From NCBI GenBank assembly GCA_964017045.1, contig OZ024794.1, forward strand, positions 1,319,501 to 1,383,500: DNA of 64,000 nucleotides, written 5' to 3'. Position numbers and translations under genes: made by a program. The notes under the pieces were generated by a model. The model searched no databases, was not told where the DNA came from, and saw nothing but the letters and a program-made list of their open reading frames with translations. Within the stretch, counting starts at the first letter, position 1. Each line of letters opens with the position of its first letter. Positions 28,701-35,949 of this stretch are shown here, in pieces. The stretch is from Omphiscola glabra (taxonomy: Eukaryota > Mollusca > Gastropoda > Lymnaeidae).

Positions 28701-31485
28701 GACATCAAGAAATTGGTAGCGAAAAGTTTTCCAACGGCAGACCAGGCTACACGAGATGCCATTGGGTTCAAACAGTTTCTTCGTGGACTGCCTGACCAGT
28801 CTATGGTGACACAAGTTGGCACTATGTCAGTTCCTCCCACAGTAGACAAGGCGAGAGCTGCCCTTGACCAGATAATAAATCTCAGGGACAATGTGTGTGT
28901 ACCTGGACAGCAAGTGGCGTCAATGGGTACAGACCACTTGACAAGAGAAATAAGTGGCCTGAGACAGGACTTTAGAGCATTCATCACATGGCAGAGGGAG
29001 TCAGTCAACCAGTCGGCAAGAGAAACGGGAGGTGTTCGGAGGGCGGAACCCAGGTGTTTCGTGTGTGACCGAATCGGTCATATTGGCCTTACTTGTCCAA
29101 ACAGGAAGAAAGGAGGAGAAATTACTGATCGGCTGAAACTAAACCACATTTCATCAAATGGTCAAAACATTCGTCCTAGTGCTGTGTTCGTGCCTGTGAA
29201 AGTGTGTGGTGTTAGGACAGAATTTCTAATGGACACGGGTGCGGCGGTGACCGTTATTTCGAGAAAACGATTTTTTGAAATTCCACGACATCAGCGACCT
29301 AAGATTCATCACCATTTCTCACCCGTGAATCTACAGACAGCAACTGGAGCACCAGTGAATCTTTGTGGGGTGAGTGACGTTAAATTATTGATTGGAGATG
29401 AAGTGTATCCCTGGACAGTGTATGTGGCAGATATAGCAGAAGACGGTTACCTGGGTTTTGACTTTTTGAGTCATTACAATTTTTCTTTCTCAGTCAGCAA
29501 AGGTCTGAGCTTGGATTCTCACAATGTGCCGATTGTGGCTAAATATCCGAGTGCAAAGAATACGCCAGATCAAAGGTATTTTAGTATCTCCAAACGTCCC
29601 CAGTTCTCAGCACCATTCAGTGTGAGAGTGAACACGGTCACTACACACAACAAAAGACAGCGTCCAGGTAAAAGCCAGTGGACAAGCATGGCTCCTGTCC
29701 AGGATAACGTGTTACCCCGTCCTGAGATGCCATCCATGAAGCTCAGGAATGTGGGTAATAAATCAATCAAGTTGTGTGGTGAGGTAAATTCTAAGTGGGA
29801 GAAAATGGAGGCAATTCCAGATAGACCGGTGAAGCGACAGAAAAGTGACCCTGATGCTCGAGCAGTAGTGCGCCCTTTTAACGTGGGTGACGTAGTCCAG
29901 TGTTCAGACTCAACGAACAAAGTGAGTCCAAACCAGAAGTTGAGCACAATTAATAAGTGGTGTGGTCCTCGTGTCATCAGTCGAAAGCTACGTAATAATT
30001 TATTCGAGATTCAAGGAGAGGGAAGAATGACATGCAAAATTATTCATCATGAAGGCCACTATAGGATGAAGCATTATGACAATGATCCACCAGACTGGAT
30101 TTTAAAGTTACAAACAGCTTGCCTAAGAGACAATTTGATGGAAACCACTCCTGAGCTTCCACGAGTTCTGCAGGAAGCGTAGTGTGTTCTGGGACACTTA
30201 GATTCATCTTATAGCATGACATTTATTGTATAAATAGATTTATAGTGAATTAATGTTGATGGTTATTTCTCGTGGCACCAGATGGTGACGGTTGGATAAA
30301 TGGATACATGGATAATGTTCTAATCATGTAATGATTAATTTTAATTTGCGGTCGAAAGATTGTTTAATTTTATAACATGTTTTTCTTGGTGACCTCGTAT
30401 GAACTTTAAGAATGAAGGGTTTGAGTTAGTTTAAAGTGTTTTTGTAACCAACATTTATTTTTCCTGCATTTGGAACTTTAGTCGGTTCTGACATTATACT
30501 TGACATGTTTTCATTATGATTTTTGATTAGCTGGATAATTTAGTTTTCAACTTTATGTAATGTGCTACTGCCTGTTAATGTATTTTCTAAATGTTTTACT
30601 TTCCGTTGATTCTCGAAGTTTTGTCTTATTCCTTGTTCTACCATAATTGTCTGATTGTGTGAATGTAAAAATGCTCCGACTGTGACCCAAGCTGACTCTG
30701 ACCTTGACCAGGAGTTAGGAGACCGTAAATGGGATGACGTAGCGTGCATTACTTTGTACTGTTTCTAATTGAACGCTGAAGGTCTAAGTCACTTAAAGCC
30801 ATTTAGAGATCAGTCACCCGTAATTGTAGTGAGGATGTTACGTAATGTCGGGACGACATTTTTTTGTAAGATGGGGGTATTGTGGCGTGTCCAGACCTGT
30901 AGTCTGTGTAGGTAGTGTCCAGACAATAGTCAACCCGTAAGGGATGATGGCGTTGGTTTTATGACCTAAGACCAACTGACCAAACAAAGTGTCAAGCTTG
31001 TCAGATTGCCCGCGACGGAATGGCAGCGTTGGTTTATGACCTATTACGCGGTGTGTTACATAAGAAGGGGATTGGGGCCCTGTGAACTTGGGACCTATAA
31101 AAGGGACAGTAGGACGGGACTAAGGGAACTCAGCCGGGGAGAACTCAGCCGGGCAGGCAGGTGGACGGACGGGAGTTAGAGAGGGACCGTGACAGTCGGA
31201 GCGGAGTACGACAAAGAGAGTGAGAGAAAGTGAAAACAAAGGATAAGACAAATAAATGTTCAAAGACTATAACGATCATTGAGTTGTCATATTGGTGCAG
31301 ACGAGAGACAGAGTGAATAAGGTTGCAAACTAATTAGAGTGCAGAGACGACGAGGGTTCACTACAATATTTTGGTCTAATTGCCTAAAGTTGATCTTACG
31401 GGTGCGGTTTGTTGACATAAAATTGTGCCATTGATCCGGAGTCCCAATGCTGTTGCCATAGGACAACTCTGTCAGAGGCGGCCAT
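18459..31485 (-). CDS. TPMT: Thiopurine S-methyltransferase-like protein, complete, 7 exons
   Basis: Exons in transcript order: 31485-31400, 26875-26783, 24167-24038, 23583-23531, 20433-20273, 19861-19814, 18640-18459. Together 753 nt, 250 residues plus stop, close to human TPMT (245). All phases agree. TPMT enzymes move a methyl group from S-adenosylmethionine to a thiol in the cytosol. Visible motifs: N-terminal WQQHW, ILLPMCGNSFDI (the PLCGK-type SAM-binding segment, with the Lys replaced), GHEVVGIE, IYCCDFFDF, FDVIVDFGAMGAL (family FDxIWDRGAL, here D-F-G) and ELLQQLFG. The D-R-G to D-F-G change and the loss of Lys leave substrate open. No TATA box is obvious upstream. Introns 1, 2 and 4 host transposable elements. 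It converges on the phosphatase gene. Family call firm, substrate not known. Confidence 0.87.
19105..19385. repeat. 21-bp array
   Basis: Unit tggtacgagattaacaaatt + c, about 13 copies. TPMT intron 6. Confidence 0.92.
19814..19861 (-). CDS. TPMT: TPMT-like exon 6
   Basis: 48-bp exon, acceptor gtctacag, donor gtaaac. Encodes SQPICLTLELLQQLFG, like the EEVRRLFG helix of the family. An alternative AG eight bases inside gives a frame that does not match the family. Confidence 0.8.
19870..20035. repeat. GAGATA-rich array
   Basis: gagatatagagacatgag-type units of about 17-18 bp, diverged. Confidence 0.8.
20040..20285. repeat. Array covering the TPMT-like exon 5 donor
   Basis: On the - strand, units such as tatccagatgagaaat and aacaggtgagaaat repeat the exon 5 end and donor (tatccag/gtgagaaat). 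About 10 units. Confidence 0.85.
20273..20433 (-). CDS. TPMT: TPMT-like exon 5
   Basis: 161 bp, acceptor cccacatag, donor gtgaga. Encodes FDVIVDFGAMGALTRGE and CRHILESFVYD. The final TATCCAG is repeated in the array downstream of the donor. Confidence 0.9.
20545..20816. repeat. 18-bp array
   Basis: Unit cactacagttatttgtaa, 15 copies, very uniform. Confidence 0.95.
20930..21245. repeat. ~20-bp array, left part (split by LINE)
   Basis: ggttaaacactgcccaccca-type units. The same array resumes after the LINE at 23108. Confidence 0.9.
21246..23108 (+). mobile_element. 5'-truncated non-LTR retrotransposon (LINE)
   Basis: The element enters in mid-coding sequence at about 21246, lacks the endonuclease, carries the RT frame 21286-23013, and ends in a GATGATGATG tail. 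It is inserted inside a minisatellite whose units continue on both sides. Flanking acactgg before and after suggests a 7-bp target-site duplication. It lies antisense in intron 4 of the TPMT-like gene. Confidence 0.85.
21286..23013 (+). CDS. LINE reverse transcriptase (575 codons, endonuclease missing)
   Basis: The reverse transcriptase copies its RNA at a nicked target. Visible RT blocks: NYRTISLISHPSKVMLKVI, EEQAGFRQGRGTTEQI, HVFVDFKKAFDRVWH, GVRQGCLLSPTLFNIFLE, then NLRFADDIDGLAG, where the YxDD box is FADD with both Asp kept. After that come the thumb (FKYLGAIVSEQGS) and the C-terminal KRKLEWYGHVTRKQG with a basic RRRGRQRKRWED run. No internal stop. A one-base slip near 22995 ends the frame early: the family's C-terminal DAMRRAEDREEWRR continues in the next frame. 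The start shown is simply the first Met after truncation. The clade resembles the endonuclease-RT elements common in lophotrochozoans and cnidarians; exact clade uncertain. Confidence 0.9.
   Translation: MRRAKKNWIEEQCYDIENCLKKNNSKKAYQLVKELTTAKQGRSTTIQDKNGKCLIEENDILKRWTEYCSELYNENIKIDSEILNVPPATGNESFPILRAEVEAAVQALQIGKAAAVDNIPAELMKQGGETMINALTNICNKIWLTGEWPKTWTQSLIITLPKKGNLQLCQNYRTISLISHPSKVMLKVILNRLRPYADRIIAEEQAGFRQGRGTTEQILNLRILCEKYAQHQQNLYHVFVDFKKAFDRVWHAALWATMRHYNINTNLTRMIRSLYDKATSAVFFNNNIGEWFKTTVGVRQGCLLSPTLFNIFLERIMSYALETHVGTVSIGGRTITNLRFADDIDGLAGSEEELANLVKSLDKTSSTFGMQISAEKTKMMTNSTNGITTEIKVGEERLETVGSFKYLGAIVSEQGSRPELMARIAQTTTALKRLKKIWSDKNIAPSTKIRLMRSLILSIFLYACESWTLTAELERKIEAMEMRCYRGILGICYRDHISNEQIKERIRQAIGQYDDLLTSVKKRKLEWYGHVTRKQGLAKEILQGTTRGGRRRGRQRKRWEDNFKEWTGLTRRCYA
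23108..23455. repeat. ~20-bp array, right part
   Basis: Continuation of the array at 20930-21245. In TPMT orientation it begins about 75 bp after the exon 4 donor. Confidence 0.9.
23531..23583 (-). CDS. TPMT: TPMT-like exon 4
   Basis: 53-bp exon, acceptor ctgttctcag, donor gtaaga. Encodes SKDKTYKIYCCDFFDFK, the family YCCxxFDF strand. Confidence 0.87.
24038..24167 (-). CDS. TPMT: TPMT-like exon 3
   Basis: 130 bp, acceptor tctctaacag, donor gtacgt. Encodes FGDMGHEVVGIE and FYGKHNISF, matching the GHxVVGVE strand of TPMT. Confidence 0.9.
24370..24680. repeat. ~21-bp array inside the hAT element
   Basis: gatgttaggtgtgctgtgac units, about 14, derived from the sequence next to the left terminal repeat. 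Confidence 0.88.
24990..25225. repeat. ~46-bp array inside the hAT element
   Basis: actaggacccatcctgtcaa + aatagagggacacaaacccaac, 5 units. Confidence 0.88.
25667..26035. repeat. TATG microsatellite, about 90 units
   Basis: Almost uninterrupted tatg for about 370 bp with a few tgtg and tata changes at the right end. Abuts the LINE 3' end on the - strand. Confidence 0.97.
26040..26523 (-). mobile_element. LINE 3' end with C-terminal zinc finger, degenerate
   Basis: On the - strand: LRWLGHVKRMQPGRIPKDVLY and SVGRPRLR, one in-frame stop, then DICKRDMKAANIN, WEDLAEDRSTWR and FVCGTCKRDCHTRIGLTSH, a C2H2-like finger. This is the C-terminus of a LINE RT protein. It is followed directly by the TATG microsatellite, which looks like its expanded tail. 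Confidence 0.8.
26500..26760. repeat. 37-bp array of CRE-like sites
   Basis: Period about 37 bp, unit begins tgacgtcatttagagacg. Exact TGACGTCA (CREB/ATF palindrome) at 26515, 26588 and 26625, with variants (TGACGTCC) at 26551 and further on. In TPMT intron 2, downstream of exon 2. Confidence 0.75.
26783..26875 (-). CDS. TPMT: TPMT-like exon 2
   Basis: 93 bp, acceptor gtttcag, donor gtaatt. Encodes KLQEHLDKYIQGK and the SAM-site segment ILLPMCGNSFDI. Confidence 0.87.
26880..27005. repeat. ~19-bp array upstream of TPMT-like exon 2
   Basis: catggtcaatgaatcaaca-type units, 7 copies, reaching the acceptor of exon 2. Confidence 0.85.
27040..27710. repeat. 10/20-bp array
   Basis: ctagaatagactagtacata and shorter relatives, more than 30 units. 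Confidence 0.92.
27711..27789. repeat. ~30-bp array split by the LTR element
   Basis: Units like aagttgatattttgtctaat continue at 31366-31399 up to the exon 1 donor of the TPMT-like gene. On the - strand the array starts gtaagatcaactttaggc, that is, at the donor. Confidence 0.82.
27790..28274 (+). repeat. 5' LTR
   Basis: Starts tgtggcgtgtcc, ends gttcactaca. Carries TATAAAAG at 28005-28012 and AATAAA near 28160. Matches 30881-31365 except at one base. Confidence 0.95.
28005..28012 (+). promoter_or_regulatory. LTR TATA box
   Basis: tataaaag inside the 5' LTR, repeated at 31096-31103 in the 3' LTR. Places the U3/R border about 25-30 bp downstream. Confidence 0.7.
28276..28294 (+). other. Primer-binding site, tRNA-Leu
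   Basis: tggtggcagcggtgggatt, one base after the 5' LTR, is complementary to the known 3' end of animal tRNA-Leu (ATCCCACCGCTGCCACCA). Confidence 0.85.
28339..28671 (+). CDS. gag N-terminal frame, broken by a frameshift
   Basis: Starts at the first ATG after the primer site. LPTYSGTSTWHTFIIQFEM and EEKLFYLSFALKDAAAEF match the capsid region of Ty3-type Gag, which packages element RNA. The Gag sequence leaves this frame at the GA run around 28563-28576 and resumes in the frame of the next ORF, consistent with a two-base slip. The last ~30 codons here are out-of-frame. Confidence 0.75.
   Translation: MKSTRSGTTTSRTMNSQYLNNLPTYSGTSTWHTFIIQFEMSANFFKWSEEEKLFYLSFALKDAAAEFAFSELGEAERERRTSNLKMPWRIDSETTERQHFSKMFWKNAHF
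28650..30182 (+). CDS. gag C-terminus, CCHC knuckle, protease, GPY/F-like module; RT and integrase core absent
   Basis: The 510-codon open frame continues Gag. A zinc knuckle CFVCDRIGHIGLTC (C-x2-C-x4-H-x4-C) lies near residue 137. An aspartic protease follows, with FLMDTGAAVTVIS near 190 and GYLGFDFLSHYNF near 270. After a linker, residues 420-490 read FNVGDVVQC, KWCGPRVISRKL and IIHHEGHYRM, like the GPY/F module at the integrase C-terminus. RT (YxDD), RNase H and integrase HHCC/DDE should lie between protease and GPY/F but are absent, though the frame is open. The element must depend on a relative for copying. The true translation start lies upstream, beyond the frameshift. Confidence 0.83.
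   Translation: MEKRTFLKSETSTEYATDIKKLVAKSFPTADQATRDAIGFKQFLRGLPDQSMVTQVGTMSVPPTVDKARAALDQIINLRDNVCVPGQQVASMGTDHLTREISGLRQDFRAFITWQRESVNQSARETGGVRRAEPRCFVCDRIGHIGLTCPNRKKGGEITDRLKLNHISSNGQNIRPSAVFVPVKVCGVRTEFLMDTGAAVTVISRKRFFEIPRHQRPKIHHHFSPVNLQTATGAPVNLCGVSDVKLLIGDEVYPWTVYVADIAEDGYLGFDFLSHYNFSFSVSKGLSLDSHNVPIVAKYPSAKNTPDQRYFSISKRPQFSAPFSVRVNTVTTHNKRQRPGKSQWTSMAPVQDNVLPRPEMPSMKLRNVGNKSIKLCGEVNSKWEKMEAIPDRPVKRQKSDPDARAVVRPFNVGDVVQCSDSTNKVSPNQKLSTINKWCGPRVISRKLRNNLFEIQGEGRMTCKIIHHEGHYRMKHYDNDPPDWILKLQTACLRDNLMETTPELPRVLQEA
30183..30880 (+). other. LTR element 3' noncoding spacer
   Basis: About 700 bp between the stop and the 3' LTR. AT-rich, no coding similarity seen, ends in the purine run that would prime plus-strand synthesis. 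Confidence 0.7.
30881..31365 (+). repeat. 3' LTR
   Basis: Same length and ends as the 5' LTR, preceded by the purine-rich aagatgggggta. Its end is 34 bp from the TPMT-like exon 1 donor. Confidence 0.95.
31400..31485 (-). CDS. TPMT: TPMT-like exon 1 with start codon
   Basis: ATG is the complement of 31483-31485. Encodes MAASDRVVLWQQHWDSG. The WQ..W motif is the usual TPMT N-terminus. Donor gtaaga is only 34 bp from the 3' LTR of the inserted retrotransposon. Confidence 0.85.
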
Positions 31486-31725
31486 CTTGGCCGTCCTTAC
31501 ACGATAATCTCTGTGGAGAGATGGGGTGGGATAAAGACTGACATAGAACACATAGAACATTAGATCTGAACTGCTTACATCTATTCTAATCTATGTCTCT
31601 CACTGCAGCGCTGATGGGTTAAATGTTAGGAAGGGGGGGGGGGTGAACTCTAGGAGAGGATGTCAGGGTTGATGCGGCAGGGTTGATACGACAGATGAGG
31701 ATCGGTGTTACAGGGTTGAGGAGTT
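31486..31725. other. Upstream region of the TPMT-like gene
   Basis: Should hold the - strand promoter and 5' UTR. No TATA box recognised. A G-run lies at 31633-31643. Confidence 0.4.
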
Positions 31726-31920
31726 AAATGGTGAGAACTGTGAGGCGGGTTGGTCACGGGGTGAGAACTATGAGGCGGGTTGGTCACGGGGTGTGAACTG
31801 TGAGGCGGGTTGGTCACGGGTGAGAACTGTGAGGCGGGTTGGTCACGGGGTGGGAATTGTGAGGCGGGTTGGTCACGGGATGAGAACTGTGAGGCGGGTT
31901 GGTCACGGGATGAGGGGTAG
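31726..31920. repeat. ~30-bp array
   Basis: gaactgtgaggcgggttggt + cacggggtga, 6 units. Confidence 0.9.
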
Positions 31921-32084
31921 GAAGTGAGAGGGGGAGGTTATGGAGGGAGGTGTTTCTGTGAATGGTGAGAAGGCTGGGGAAAGTGAAAAAGTGAGAACCA
32001 TTATTTTTGACGTGTGATAACCAGTGTACATTTCTATGCATGGATAGTCTCCCCTTGGTAAATGATGTGTCGAGAATGTATGGA

Positions 32085-32195
32085 TAACGGGAGGGCAACA
32101 GGTTGGGGGGTGGGCAACAGGTTGGGGGTGGGCTACATGTTGTGGGTGGGCAACAGGTTAAAGGGGGGGGGGAGGGCAACAGGTTGGGGTGCGGT
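32085..32195. repeat. ~19-bp G-rich array
   Basis: gggcaacaggttgggggtg-type units, 5 copies; G-quadruplex potential. Confidence 0.85.
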
Positions 32196-32284
32196 CTGGA
32201 CATCTGGATTTCTACTACACGGACATCATGATTTAAGGTGAGATAGAATACAAATGTAGAACTTCTGTCATAATGATCACTTTC

Positions 32285-32465
32285 TGTCCCAGCCCCATGG
32301 CGTGCACCCCAGGTTGGTGGCGGCCCCATGGCAGTGCGGCGTGCACCCCAGGTTGGTGGCGGCCCCATGGCAGTGCGGCGTGCACGCCAGGTTGGTGGCG
32401 GCCCATGGCAGTGCGGCGTGCACCCCAGCTTGGTGGCGCCCCATGGCAGTACGGCGTGCACTCCG
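32285..32465. repeat. ~41-bp array
   Basis: ggcgtgcaccccaggttggt + ggcggccccatggcagtgc, 4 units. Confidence 0.9.
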
Positions 32466-33014
32466 TTGTCTTGTCTATATTATAAGAAACCTAACAAGCT
32501 AATATATTTTTCACATTTTAACCAAAGTTATAACAAAATAATCCCAACTGAATTGAACAATCGATCTCTTCCAGTTCAGACATATTTTTGTGCAAGTCTT
32601 TTCCTTTGTCACATAATTTCTATTTAATATTTACCTGGAGTATACTGCCTATAAGTATATTATCACTACACCTGTGTTTTCATCTAGGCAGTCTCTGTTT
32701 ACATCGCGGCTGTCTCTGTTCACATTGAGGCTGTGTGTCAAGCACCAGTTGTCTCTAGCACAGACGTGTCCGTTGGTTTATTAGAACACATGGAATGTGT
32801 CGCTGTGTTGCTGTGTTTCCTAATCGTGAGTGTGCTCTTCTTTGGTCCACTAACACGTCTGCTCAAGCACGACCTATTAGAACTCTAGTGGGTCATGTCT
32901 CAAGTGAACAAATCGAGTAGTAATCAACACGACACACATTCCTGACATATCTACCGTTGAAATGAAATACAACACAAAGTAGACATAGTCCCTCACAGTA
33001 CTCCACAGTCCTTC

Positions 33015-33122
33015 AAATCATGCCACAGTGTGACCACATCATGCCACAGTGTGACCACATCATGCCACAGTGTGACCACATCATGCCACAGTGTGACCAC
33101 ATCATGACACAGTGTGACCACG
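33015..33122. repeat. 21-bp array
   Basis: catgccacagtgtgaccaca + t, 5 copies. Confidence 0.9.
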
Positions 33123-33274
33123 TCACAATGGCGGGGACTGCAAAACAAAATGGGATTGGGTCTGAACAAATGTTCATCCCTGAATTAGCACAACACTGTT
33201 CAGGTTTTGCCCCTGTGAACTAATCTGTAGTGACACAATGACACCAGACTGATGATTGCACATGTGGTGAAATG

Positions 33275-33380
33275 ACTTCTATTGGTAGGTTTAAGTGGGA
33301 TAACTCTCGCATATTGGTAGGTGTAAGTGGGATAACTCTCGCATATTAAGAGGTGTAAGTGGGATAACTCTCGCATGACC
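33275..33380. repeat. 33-bp repeat, 3 copies
   Basis: ggtgtaagtgggataactct + cgcatattggta. Confidence 0.88.
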
Positions 33381-34950
33381 TTTTTCACCTGCTCGTGTCT
33401 ATGGGTTTTATGTTCGACCAAATTCACCCACTAAGGGACATAACCTAATCAAATACAGTTACACCTGAAAATCAAAAGAATCCAGAACAAATTTTCATAA
33501 ATTATAAGAACTCATTTATTTACATGGAGTTACACAGAAGTTATAACAGTTAAAGATGTGAGAAACTTTGCATATGATTTATTTCTAGATTCTATGCTCT
33601 AGGTCTCCCTTCGTGCCTTGCATTCAGCATAATAGCCGATTGCATTGTAACAGAATTCTGCGTGATCAGACCGTTAAGACTTAACTATATAATCGTAAAA
33701 TGGTTTTGATGACCTGGCTAGGTCAACTAATTTAGGATGTCACTTCAGTGCTGGAAGTGAGTTGTCCGGGCCTTTCCTTAGTGGCGTCTCAGGGCGGGAA
33801 CGAAAGTGGACGTCACAGGGGTACGTTGTGGAATAGCTCTTCCCTTGTACCTTGTCATGTGTATATGTGTGAAATTCCCCGCGATGTGTCTGTCGTGGGT
33901 GTAAAGTCCTTTCAGCACGCGGTCCTATCGATGCAGGCTGACGACCTTGTTTTCGGACAGTACTTGGCGGAGTTCTTTGAATTCCGCCCGCAGAGAAATG
34001 ATCCTCAATCCAGCTGCTAGGGTGCAGTGATTTCTTGCACTGGGGCAATACGACAACCTGGTAGGCTAGAATTGGCCGACTTCAGACTCAAGACGTAACA
34101 ATCTTTGGTAGCTATGACGTGAAAATCTTGAAAAAATAATTCTAAATTTTACCTGGGTTGTTTTTGTTGATTTAATGTAATGCCAAAAAATTTCTTGCGG
34201 TGTGAATTCATACGCCATTTTTGGCTTGCTCCTGTGTTTTAAGAGCCAAAGGCGTAGCTAGGGTTGGTGCCACACTGGGCCGGCAAAGCCTTTTGTTACC
34301 CTCTACCATGAAATTACTCTGCAGTTGGCCGAAAATGCCACACTTATATACAAAATGCCGCCCTCCGCAAGCCCCTCTTTTCTGCGCCACTGAGAAGAGT
34401 GCTTTCTATTTTCAGCTTTCTTCCACTATTTGTGACATTCTGAAGAGTTATGTGGTCATCCTCCCAATTCGTTAAAAGGGTCTCTCGATCCCTCTAGCAG
34501 TTTCTCGGCTAAATTAAATGTGATGATTTTGTCTCTTGGTGTCTTCCACTACGACTGGTAGACTTTGTCGTAAATCATTAAGGTCTTAAGGCGCAGTTAA
34601 AATGGCATCTTTTCTTACGGATCGTTTAGTTAAGACATTACGTACATTAATTCTTTATTATAAAATCTGCAACCAAAAAAAGTAAATCGCGCGAGTTGGC
34701 AAATTTTTCTTCTTTTCCAATAGGAACTTTATAATCGATGGCTTCCTTGTTCGATACGATTTCTACATACAAATGTTCCAAATGGTCATTGTTTCTTGAT
34801 AGCCCAGATCCAAGTATAGCAAACATCAAACATTTGTCAAATACAACAAAGTAAAACTCTTGGAACTTGTTTTAACTTGTATGGTATAAATGTACAAATT
34901 GAAAAAGGTGGTCATTATGTATATATGTTTACAAAACTACACAATAACTA
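33381..34950. other. Unresolved unique region
   Basis: No gene I can support. At 33740-34030 on the - strand a coding-like patch (AEFKELRQVLSENKVVSLHR, then a stop and TRYKGRAIPQR) suggests a decayed element. A MITE-like fragment lies at 34247-34395. Confidence 0.4.
34247..34395. mobile_element. Possible related MITE fragment
   Basis: Begins aaaggcgtagctagggt and ends ctgcgccactgag, so the termini resemble the CAGTGGCGTAGC family, but the inverted repeat is imperfect and no duplication is seen. A left end only (ggggcgtaactagggtt) also occurs at 42729. Confidence 0.35.
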
Positions 34951-34954
34951 ATAA

Positions 34955-35128
34955 CACCAACAGAACACACCAACAGAACGCACCAAAAGAACACACCAAC
35001 AGAACACATCAACAGAACACACCAACAGAACGCACCAAAAGAACACACCAACAGAACACATCAACAGAACACATCAACAGAACACATCAACAGAACACAT
35101 CAACAGAACACACCAACAGACTTTTGAG
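34955..35128. repeat. 13-bp array
   Basis: aacacaccaacag, 13 units, some aacacatcaacag. Confidence 0.92.
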
Positions 35129-35294
35129 TTGCAACACTATGAATTTTTCTAGCTCAAATTATGTACATAAAAGTGATCTGTTACGATAAAATGGCTACAA
35201 GGGTCGATAAATGGAACTATTTAGTCTAATCATTATACTCAATTATTTCCCTTGCAATAAGTTTTTGCCTCGCTGTCGGGGTTACATTTCTTGC

Positions 35295-35445
35295 TTTGTG
35301 TCAAGTGTTTAAGCCAATGTGTCAAGTGTTTAAACCAATGTGTCAAGTGTTTAAACCAATGTGTCAAGTGTTTTAAACCAATATGTCAAGTGTTTTAAAC
35401 CAATGTGTCAAGTGTTTTAAACCAATGTGTCAAGAATTTAAAAAT
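35295..35445. repeat. 22-bp array
   Basis: tgtgtcaagtgttttaaacc + aa, 7 units. Confidence 0.9.
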
Positions 35446-35945
35446 CGAAAACTTGGACATTAATTTGATGACAGAGATTCAATCAAAATTAAATTTAACT
35501 TTTATAAAACTACACAAATTCTGGCTAAGTTAACAGTTGTATAACCTAGACAAGGATGTTTATCTCAATTGGTGATTCCAAAATCTCTGAGAGGTGTAAC
35601 AACATTCTAAATTTCTTCTTCTATGACATATTTATTCTAAATGTACTGAATGCCAAGAAACATGACCTCAAGACATGATTACCAATGTATGGTCACTGAA
35701 TGACAAATAACAAACTCATTACCGCAAGACATGATTACCAATGTATGATTACTGAATGCCCAGTAAAATAATCTTTAGATTTGGAACAAAAAGCTGCTGT
35801 CATCTGTGTCACCAGCATTTCAACATTGGTTTGGACAGCATGCAAAAGTCTATGAAATGAATTACAACGTTCAATTAATTAACAATTTAAAAATATGTGT
35901 TTAAAAAATTTACAGAACAATTTCACAAGTCACTTAAATATATTA
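35446..35945. other. Unique spacer
   Basis: AT-rich. A two-copy stretch (gacatgattaccaatgtatg) at 35674 and 35729. Nothing else seen. Confidence 0.5.
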
Positions 35946-35949
35946 ATAG

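Larger units (their letters stand above)
27790..31365 (+). mobile_element. LTR retrotransposon lacking polymerase (non-autonomous Ty3-type)
   Basis: 3,576 bp with two 485-bp LTRs (TG...CA), 4-bp flanking duplication ATAT (27786-27789 and 31366-31369), a tRNA-Leu primer-binding site and a purine run before the 3' LTR. One base differs between the LTRs by my reading (27934 against 31025), so insertion is recent. It lies antisense in intron 1 of the TPMT-like gene. Coding holds gag, CCHC, protease and a GPY/F-like module only. Confidence 0.93.

Noticed and set aside
33740..34048. 102-codon frame on the - strand
   Set aside because: No family resemblance; another frame in the same strand looks slightly more coding-like but has stops. 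Left as an unresolved patch.
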